Shown: in pieces, positions 1 to 4,437 of the stretch
How the letters are laid out: the number at the start of each line of letters is the position of its first letter
Position numbering within the stretch: the first letter of the stretch is position 1
From: CAWJHE01 sp964614855
GTDB lineage: Bacteria > Chloroflexota > Anaerolineae > Anaerolineales > UBA4823
Length of the DNA stretch: 10,097 bases
Direction: 5' to 3'
NCBI GenBank assembly: GCA_964614855.1
Contig: CAZTMX010000100.1
Coordinates: 1 to 10,097, forward strand
Program-made: the position numbers and the translations under genes
Notes under the pieces: generated by a model
Seen by the model: the letters and a program-made list of their open reading frames with translations, nothing else
Database searches by the model: none
What the model was told of the DNA's origin: nothing

Positions 1-864
1 TGCACAAAACTGATTAAACGTGGCTGTTTTGAGCAAGAACTTCTGAATTTCGTCTGTTTGTTGGTTGAATACTTGATGGAGGAGGTATTCGCTAACAGGC
101 CTGTCAAACCTGTCCAGATTTGCGATTAGCTCCTCAGGATGGGCATCGTCGCGCAGGCTGATCGCTGCTAGGGTTAATCCAGCGGCCCAACCTTCTGTTT
201 TCTTATGCAGTTGGTGAACAGCTTCAAAACTGATAGGAACATTAATGGATTGCTGGATATACGATAATGCTTCTGTATCTGTAAACCGCAAATCGGATGT
301 TTTGATTTCAACAACCTTATCTTCAGCTTTTAGCCTGCTGAATGACATGGATGGATTGCGCCGGGCGGATATAATCAGGTGCAAGGACTTCGGTTCCATG
401 GTAAGTATATCGGTGAGCAGCAGGTCTACCAAAGGATTGCTAACCAGGTGATAGTCATCCAGCGCAAGTACGAAAGGAGTGTCTTGGAGTTGATCCAAAT
501 CGCTGAGGAGTGTACTTAACCAAATTTCTGCCGGAACAGATATTTGTGCTCGTAGTAAATTGGATGTTTTTTGAAGATAGTCTGGAAAGTGCTGGCGCAA
601 GGCGGCGATAATCCCCGATATGAAAGTGGGTATCTCGTGATCATAACTATCCAAACGCAGGTAGGCATTTGGTAGAGGGCAGCGCTCCAACCACTGGATC
701 AGAAGAATGGTCTTGCCAAATCCAGCTGGAGCAGAGATCAAGGCAACTGGCTTTTGAAGTACCCGATCGAGATGTTCGAGCAAACGTGGTCGGGTAATCC
801 ACCCAGGGCCTGTTTGTGGGCGTCGCAGCTTATAATTAATAATTGATTGACTGCTGAATGTCAT
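1..864 (-). CDS. MalT-like LuxR-family transcriptional regulator, N-terminal ATPase part (partial)
   Basis: The leftward reading frame starts at the ATG on 864-862 and stays open for 288 codons to the window edge, so the C-terminal part is missing. The translation shows the usual N-terminal layout of MalT-type STAND ATPases. There is a K-L-R-R-P lead-in near residue 12, then P-R-P-R-L-like residues before a Walker A motif APAGFGKT (45-52). A Walker B strand VLALDDYH follows at 132-139, then an I-I-S-A-R sensor-like strand (165-168), L-R-F-T-D-T-E-A (192-199), and the family signature E-G-W-A-A-G-L (224-230). In this family ATP and an inducer drive oligomerisation, and a C-terminal LuxR helix-turn-helix binds DNA; that part lies outside the window. 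An in-frame TAA lies upstream of the chosen ATG with no ATG or GTG between. No good ribosome binding site sits at normal distance; a purine-rich GGGGAAGAGAAGG lies about 40 bases upstream. Inducer and targets are unknown. Confidence 0.9.
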   Translation of the reverse strand, partial: MTFSSQSIINYKLRRPQTGPGWITRPRLLEHLDRVLQKPVALISAPAGFGKTILLIQWLERCPLPNAYLRLDSYDHEIPTFISGIIAALRQHFPDYLQKTSNLLRAQISVPAEIWLSTLLSDLDQLQDTPFVLALDDYHLVSNPLVDLLLTDILTMEPKSLHLIISARRNPSMSFSRLKAEDKVVEIKTSDLRFTDTEALSYIQQSINVPISFEAVHQLHKKTEGWAAGLTLAAISLRDDAHPEELIANLDRFDRPVSEYLLHQVFNQQTDEIQKFLLKTATFNQFCA

Positions 865-1229
865 AAAAAAATTTTCAAAGAGATTGGAATAGTGGGAGAA
901 GTACCTTCTCTTCCCCTGCCCGTCTGGGAAATAAAGTCGGTTGTCTTATATCAATTGCTACTTAATGAGTAATTTTATCAGAAAACGGAAAAATTATTCT
1001 AACAAGAAAAGACTCTTTGTCGATGACGTGAGTTTGGCAAATGAAATCCAGGTAATTCTTTTATAGATCATTCTATCCAATGTCCCTTGGAGTGGGTCTG
1101 CCGAAAGTTTCAGATATAATCAATGCATATTTCACTAAAGGAATTAGTACTCTTATTCTATAATGAATGTATGAATACTCTCGTAAAAATATTGCGGCAT
1201 AAGGTGAGATTTTCAAGAAATTTTTCCCT
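865..1229. other. AT-rich intergenic region between divergent genes
   Basis: This 365-base spacer separates the leftward MalT-like gene from the rightward YihY-family gene, so it should hold promoters for both. On the plus strand two exact TATAAT hexamers occur, at 1115-1120 and 1159-1164, but neither has a convincing -35 box 16-18 bases upstream. An AAGGTGAG run at 1201-1208 resembles a ribosome binding site but is about 21 bases from the YihY start, which is too far. No RNA gene, long inverted repeat or credible small ORF was seen. Confidence 0.5.
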
Positions 1230-2087
1230 ATGAAACAAATCAAAAAATTCCTGGCTGAACTTTCAAGAATCTGGGTCTCTGAAAGACCCAACCTATTGGC
1301 TGCGGCACTGGCATATTATGGAATGTTTTCCTTTGCACCGGTGATTTATGTGGCGCTCTCCATTGCAGGGATATTTATCGATCAATTCACTGCAGCCAAC
1401 CAGCTCTATGCGAGGTTTGCGGAGGTTTTTGGTGCTGAAAGGGCAGCCCAGATCCAGGATCTCGTCTCTGCGGTTGCTATATCCGATAATTCTGGGTCTT
1501 TGATTATTTCGATAGTCAGTTTCCTGGCGCTCTTTTTTGCGGCTTCTGGTCTCTTTTTTCAATTGGATCATGCCCTAAACCAGGTTTGGCGGGTACCTCC
1601 TCCCAAAAAGAACCATGCAAAAGATATGATCTATAAGCGCTTCCTGGCTTTTGTAATGGTAATAGGCATCAGCCTGTTATTGGTCGCAGCAACATTGATC
1701 AATTTGATCGTAACATGGTTTGGACACCTGATCGGATTATTTATTGATACTGGCAGTTTGCCGCTTGTTTGGACCTGGATAGCAACTTTTACTCTGATAA
1801 CTTTTTCATTTGGGTTGATTTACAAACTGATTCCAGATGTAAAACTTAAGTGGAGCGATGTCTGGCCAGGCGCGGTGATTGCAGCCTTGCTGATCATGCT
1901 GGCGTCAACGCTGGCAGCGTTCATCGTCAAGAGCGGCTCGCTGGGTTCGGCTTTGCAGACGGCAGGCACTTTTGCCCTGCTGCTGATGATCATTTACTAC
2001 ATCGCCCAGATTTTCTTGCTCGGGGCGGTGATTACCCGCGTCTACGCCAATATGTTTGGCTCAAAAAAGCAAAGCCCAACTAACTGA
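1230..2087 (+). CDS. YihY/BrkB-family (UPF0761) inner-membrane protein
   Basis: This 285-residue protein has about six membrane segments (approximately 21-50, 91-111, 138-163, 177-200, 211-233 and 244-270), matching the length and topology of the YihY/virulence factor BrkB family. Supporting motifs are L-A-A-A-L-A-Y-Y-G-M-F-S-F-A-P-V-I-Y near the N-terminus, the L-N-Q-V-W-R stretch at about 116-121, and the C-terminal Y-Y-I-A-Q-I-F-L-L-G-A block. Members were once called ribonuclease BN, but that activity belongs to another protein, and the true role of the family (possibly transport or envelope-related) is unsettled. An oddity is the C-terminal block, which reads G-A-V-I-T-R where relatives commonly have G-A-E-F-T-R, so a usually acidic residue is valine. 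GC content rises sharply within the gene at about base 1860. The start ATG has no strong ribosome binding site, and its 3' end overlaps the convergent aminotransferase by 8 bases. Confidence 0.88.
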   Translation: MKQIKKFLAELSRIWVSERPNLLAAALAYYGMFSFAPVIYVALSIAGIFIDQFTAANQLYARFAEVFGAERAAQIQDLVSAVAISDNSGSLIISIVSFLALFFAASGLFFQLDHALNQVWRVPPPKKNHAKDMIYKRFLAFVMVIGISLLLVAATLINLIVTWFGHLIGLFIDTGSLPLVWTWIATFTLITFSFGLIYKLIPDVKLKWSDVWPGAVIAALLIMLASTLAAFIVKSGSLGSALQTAGTFALLLMIIYYIAQIFLLGAVITRVYANMFGSKKQSPTN

Positions 2088-3252
2088 ACTTCTTCAGCGT
2101 TTCTTCCATCCGTTCCAACCCGCGCTCGATATTTTCAAACGTGTTTACATACGATAGACGCAAGTATCCTTCACCGTGTTTTCCAAATGAAGAACCCGGA
2201 AGCACAGCCACGCCGGCTTCTTGCAACAGCAGATCTGCAAGCTCATCCGAGGATTTGCCAAAAGCAGTGATATTCGGGAAGGCATAGAACGCCCCCTGGG
2301 GTTTACGGCAGGTAACGCCTGGGATCTGGTTGAGCCCATTAACGATCATATCGCGGCGCTTCTGGTAGACCTCCAGCACTTCCGCCACGCGATTTTGCGG
2401 ACCTTGCAGCGCTTCCACCCCAGCGAGTTGGGTAAAGTGCGCTGTGCAACCAACAGAGTGTTGGATCAGCAAGTCGACCTTCTTTGCCAGGCCAACCGGC
2501 ATGATGCCGTACCCCAGGCGCCAACCAGTCATGGCATAGGTCTTCGAAAAGCCGTCGACGATAATGGAGCGCTCCATCATTCCGGGCAGAGCAGTGATCG
2601 ACGGTGCGGTCAACCCATCATAGACAATCTGGGTGTAAATCTCGTCAGACATCACCCAGGCATCGTTGGTTACAGCAGCATCAGAAATCACTTCCAGATC
2701 CCGCGCAGGGATCACACCACCGGTTGGGTTTCCGGGTGAGTTCAGGATAATGAGCCTAGTTTTTCTATTGACCAGGCTGGAGAAAACATCCAGGTCAAAC
2801 GAGAAATCATTTTCTTCTTTGAGCGGGACAGGAACGGGCACACCTCCAGCCACACCGATCATGGCTTCATAGGTTGGAAAACCGGGGTCGGGGTAGATCA
2901 CCTCGTCACCAGGCTCGATCAGCGCCAGGGCAGGGAAGAATAAGGCGGGTTTGGCTCCCGGGCCTACAACCACCATATCAGGAGTGAAATTCAACCCCCG
3001 CAGTGTCCCGGCGGTCTCTGCAATGGCTTCCCTCAGGCTCGGCAGACCGGCAGGGGGTGTATAGCGGGTGCGCCCATCCTGGATTGCCCGGATGCCAGCC
3101 TGGCTGACATTGTCAAAAGTATCGAAATCCGGCTGACCGATCTCGAAATGGATGATACTCCGCCCGGCTTTCTCAAGAGCCTGGGATTTTGCCAGTACCT
3201 GGTAAGCGCCTTCAGCTTTGAGATCTTTAATACGATTTGCGTAGGTTTCCAT
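2080..3252 (-). CDS. Class I/II PLP-dependent aminotransferase (aspartate/aromatic aminotransferase-like)
   Basis: The 390-residue protein has the normal length of fold-type I aminotransferases and carries all the hallmark residues. These are G-P-G-A-K-P at 97-102 (cofactor phosphate region), N-S-P-G-N-P-T-G-G at 171-179 with the PLP-contacting Asn175, S-D-E-I-Y at 202-206 with Asp203 and Tyr206, G-F-S-K-T-Y-A at 234-240 with Lys237 as the Schiff-base lysine, W-R-L-G-Y with Arg245, and Y-L-R-L-S at 363-367 with Arg365 for the substrate carboxylate. The expected reaction is transfer of an amino group between an amino acid and a 2-oxo acid in the cytoplasm; the donor (Asp, aromatic, Ala or other) cannot be read from sequence alone. 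The start is well placed: AGAGGA (complement of 3261-3266) lies 8 bases before the ATG. It stands alone, transcribed away from the tRNA-Ala gene and toward the YihY gene. Confidence 0.95.
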   Translation of the reverse strand: METYANRIKDLKAEGAYQVLAKSQALEKAGRSIIHFEIGQPDFDTFDNVSQAGIRAIQDGRTRYTPPAGLPSLREAIAETAGTLRGLNFTPDMVVVGPGAKPALFFPALALIEPGDEVIYPDPGFPTYEAMIGVAGGVPVPVPLKEENDFSFDLDVFSSLVNRKTRLIILNSPGNPTGGVIPARDLEVISDAAVTNDAWVMSDEIYTQIVYDGLTAPSITALPGMMERSIIVDGFSKTYAMTGWRLGYGIMPVGLAKKVDLLIQHSVGCTAHFTQLAGVEALQGPQNRVAEVLEVYQKRRDMIVNGLNQIPGVTCRKPQGAFYAFPNITAFGKSSDELADLLLQEAGVAVLPGSSFGKHGEGYLRLSYVNTFENIERGLERMEETLKKFS

Positions 3253-3424
3253 GGAATATCTCCTCTAGATTGTAATCAGCCGCAAACCAATACAGCATTC
3301 AACTCTTTTATCGAGGCATGGTGTTTCTAATCATTATGCCTTGTTCACGATAGACAATTTGCTGATCGCCTGCTTGAAATTCCAATTTTACCTTGAATGA
3401 TTGAAATCGCCAGATATAAACAGG

Positions 3425-3453
3425 TTGACGGAATTTCACTTGTCGTGTAAAAT
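3425..3453 (+). promoter_or_regulatory. Sigma70-like promoter for tRNA-Ala
   Basis: TTGACG at 3425-3430 and TAAAAT at 3448-3453 are separated by exactly 17 bases. Transcription would begin near 3460, about 17 bases before the mature tRNA 5' end. The match and position make this the most likely promoter for the tRNA gene. Confidence 0.75.
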
Positions 3454-3476
3454 ACCCGTCGCTTGATTAAAAGCCT

Positions 3477-3549
3477 GGGCCCATAGCGCAGTTGGGAGCG
3501 CGCCTCAATGGCATTGAGGAGGCCGAGGGTTCGAATCCCTCTGGGTCCA
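3477..3549 (+). tRNA. tRNA-Ala (anticodon GGC)
   Basis: The 73-base sequence folds into a full cloverleaf. The acceptor stem pairs GGGCCCA (3477-3483) with TGGGTCC (3542-3548), the D stem pairs GCGC (3486-3489) with GCGC (3498-3501), the anticodon stem pairs CCTCA (3503-3507) with TGAGG (3515-3519), and the T stem pairs GAGGG (3525-3529) with CCCTC (3537-3541) around the loop TTCGAAT. The seven-base loop ATGGCAT puts GGC at 3510-3512 in the anticodon position, reading GCC alanine codons. The third acceptor pair is G-U (3479 with 3546), the classical alanine identity element, which independently supports the assignment. The discriminator is A3549. CCA is not encoded, since the next bases are CTA, so a CCA-adding enzyme must supply it. 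Confidence 0.97.
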
Positions 3550-3563
3550 CTATATGCCTCGTA

Positions 3564-3620
3564 TAGTCAACTGGCAACAGTTGACTTCGATTAGCTTAGT
3601 CAACTGTCATCAGTTGACTA
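3564..3620. repeat. Tandem pair of 24-base palindromes (candidate operator pair or tRNA terminator)
   Basis: Two copies of one interrupted palindrome lie between the tRNA and the T-box leader. Copy 1 (3564-3587) is TAGTCAACTG-GCAA-CAGTTGACTT and copy 2 (3597-3620) is TAGTCAACTG-TCAT-CAGTTGACTA. The arms are identical except for the last base, while the four-base centres differ. The start-to-start distance is 33 bases, close to three DNA helical turns. Copy 2 overlaps the presumed -35 region of the leuS-operon promoter. The conserved arms with a free centre suggest a dimeric DNA-binding protein. As RNA each copy would also fold into a 9-10 pair hairpin, and copy 2 is followed by TTTAGTTTAT, so a role in ending tRNA transcription is the main alternative. 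The binding factor is unknown. Confidence 0.7.
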
Positions 3621-3633
3621 TTTAGTTTATAAT
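3604..3633 (+). promoter_or_regulatory. Probable promoter of the T-box/leuS operon
   Basis: A perfect TATAAT lies at 3628-3633, with a weaker -35 candidate CTGTCA at 3604-3609 (4 of 6 consensus bases) and an 18-base spacer. The start point would be near 3640, just before the first conserved T-box leader elements. The -35 candidate lies inside the second palindrome, so a protein bound there would block RNA polymerase. The weak -35 keeps confidence moderate. Confidence 0.55.
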
Positions 3634-3639
3634 ATATGA

Positions 3640-3923
3640 AAGCGACAACAGGAGTAGTAAGCCATCTGCCAGCGAGCCGTGGTCATGGTGAAAGACGGCA
3701 TGTGTTTGCGGAGCACTGCAATATAAAAGGCTGAACTCGCCTGCCGCCTCAAGTTGAGGCAAGTCTCGCTGGTGAATCTCAAATGGAGGTTTAGCCAGCG
3801 GCGGGTTTCGCCCGTTAGCGCGACCCGAAGCGGCAGTTCAGGATCAGATATCTCTTTCTGAAATGCAAGCAGGGTGGTACCGCGGAGAGAAGTCTTCGTC
3901 CCTGGAGGATGGAGGCTTTTTTT
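3640..3923 (+). promoter_or_regulatory. T-box riboswitch leader, leucine-specific (specifier CUC)
   Basis: This is a transcription-attenuating leader that senses uncharged tRNA. The canonical T-box sequence AGGGTGGTACCGCG is at 3871-3884. Its TGGT would pair with the free NCCA end of a tRNA having discriminator A. CAGGG (3870-3874) can pair with CCCTG (3900-3904), and GCG with CGT, to form the antiterminator. In Stem I, CAGG pairs with CCTG (3740-3743) and AGCC pairs with GGCT (3729-3732). Together they enclose an internal loop with AGTAGTAA on one side and TGAACTCG on the other, the usual specifier-loop form. The specifier codon is CTC at 3736-3738 (leucine), read by tRNA-Leu(GAG), and is followed by a purine as is typical. 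A small GCCTC/GAGGC hairpin (3746-3760) and Stem II-like pairings follow. Leucine starvation should raise expression of the downstream genes including leuS, matching the specifier. The exact 5' end is inferred. Confidence 0.94.
3891..3923 (+). terminator. Intrinsic terminator of the T-box switch
   Basis: AGTCTTCGTCC (3891-3901) can pair with GGATGGAGGCT (3907-3917) over 11 base pairs including G-U pairs, around a five-base loop, followed by seven T residues (3917-3923). The 5' arm contains the CGTCC needed for the antiterminator, so the two folds are mutually exclusive, as expected for a T-box switch. Confidence 0.9.
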
Positions 3924-3956
3924 ATTTTGAAGCCGATTGTCAATAAGCAGGAAAAC

Positions 3957-4343
3957 ATGCCTTTTCGTTGTCCACAATGCAAGTCGATAGATACCCTGGA
4001 GATCACAGCCTCGATCGATTTACCACCCGATCGCAGGTCTACGGATATTTCCTTACAGGTAGTTGTGTGCAGTGCCTGCAATTTTCGTGGATTAGCGGTT
4101 TACGAAGAGTGCAGATCAGGCGGACCGAGTGGTGAAGAAGGCCAGCACATTGGCTATTGGGTGAGCCCAGATGCTGTTGACCTGGTCTTGCAGGCCATCG
4201 CCAGTTGTCCCAGCCCTCACAACGATCGCTGTACCTGCCAGGCGCATAGTGAATTGAGCAACCGGGATGTCAGCTCTATCTGGCGAGGTTTAATCGAAAT
4301 TGAACGTGGTCACACTTTCTTGATGAGGTTATGCTCACTTTAG
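3957..4343 (+). CDS. Zinc-ribbon-like protein of unknown function in the T-box/leuS operon
   Basis: This 128-residue protein was not recognised as a named family. It begins with a zinc-ribbon pattern: C-P-Q-C at 5-8 and C-S-A-C at 38-41, with 29 residues between the pairs. A second cysteine/histidine cluster follows at 84-97 (Cys84, His88, Cys92, Cys94, His97), so one or two metal sites are plausible. Between them lie G-L-A-V-Y-E-E and an acidic/glycine-rich stretch. No membrane segment or signal peptide is visible. The start is placed at ATG 3957 because AGGA lies just upstream (3949-3952) and the protein then begins directly with the metal motif. The upstream in-frame ATG at 3909 lies inside the T-box terminator stem and is unlikely. 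The gene is first after the leucine T-box and 94 bases before leuS, so it should be co-transcribed and induced by leucine starvation. A role in RNA, translation or metal handling would be speculation. Confidence 0.78.
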   Translation: MPFRCPQCKSIDTLEITASIDLPPDRRSTDISLQVVVCSACNFRGLAVYEECRSGGPSGEEGQHIGYWVSPDAVDLVLQAIASCPSPHNDRCTCQAHSELSNRDVSSIWRGLIEIERGHTFLMRLCSL

Positions 4344-4385
4344 GATTTTTTGATTACATTCTGAAGAAAAATTTACGTCCACAAT

Positions 4386-4414
4386 CAATTGGCCTTCACA
4401 AAATCGGTCAATTG
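4386..4414 (+). repeat. Intercistronic stem-loop before leuS
   Basis: CAATTGGCC (4386-4394) can pair with GGTCAATTG (4406-4414), nine pairs including one G-U, around an 11-base loop. It sits 10 bases upstream of the leuS ribosome binding site (AGGAGG, 4425-4430) and has no T run, so it is not an intrinsic terminator. It could be an RNA processing or stability element, or chance. Confidence 0.4.
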
Positions 4415-4437
4415 TCAGAACATCAGGAGGCAGAATA

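Noticed and set aside
245..451. 68-codon plus-strand ORF at the left end
   Set aside because: It lies opposite the MalT-like gene, whose Walker A and B and E-G-W-A-A-G-L motifs prove the minus strand is coding.
1201..1229. AAGGTGAG as ribosome binding site of the YihY-family gene, or a GTG start within it
   Set aside because: It is about 21 bases from the ATG, and the GTG at 1204 is in another frame.
2221..2739. 172-codon plus-strand ORF opposite the aminotransferase
   Set aside because: It is the antisense shadow of a gene with every aminotransferase motif; it shows no family features or ribosome binding site.
3477..3741. tRNA-Ala(GGC) as the effector of the neighbouring T-box, because GCC follows CTC in the leader
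   Set aside because: The CC of that GCC is needed for the helix below the specifier loop (CAGG with CCTG), whereas CTC sits at the proper specifier position after TGAA, and the downstream synthetase is LeuRS.
3909..3956. Longer N-terminus for the zinc-ribbon protein beginning at ATG 3909
   Set aside because: This ATG lies in the 3' arm of the T-box terminator and its first codons read through the T run. ATG 3957 has its own AGGA and starts directly at the metal motif.
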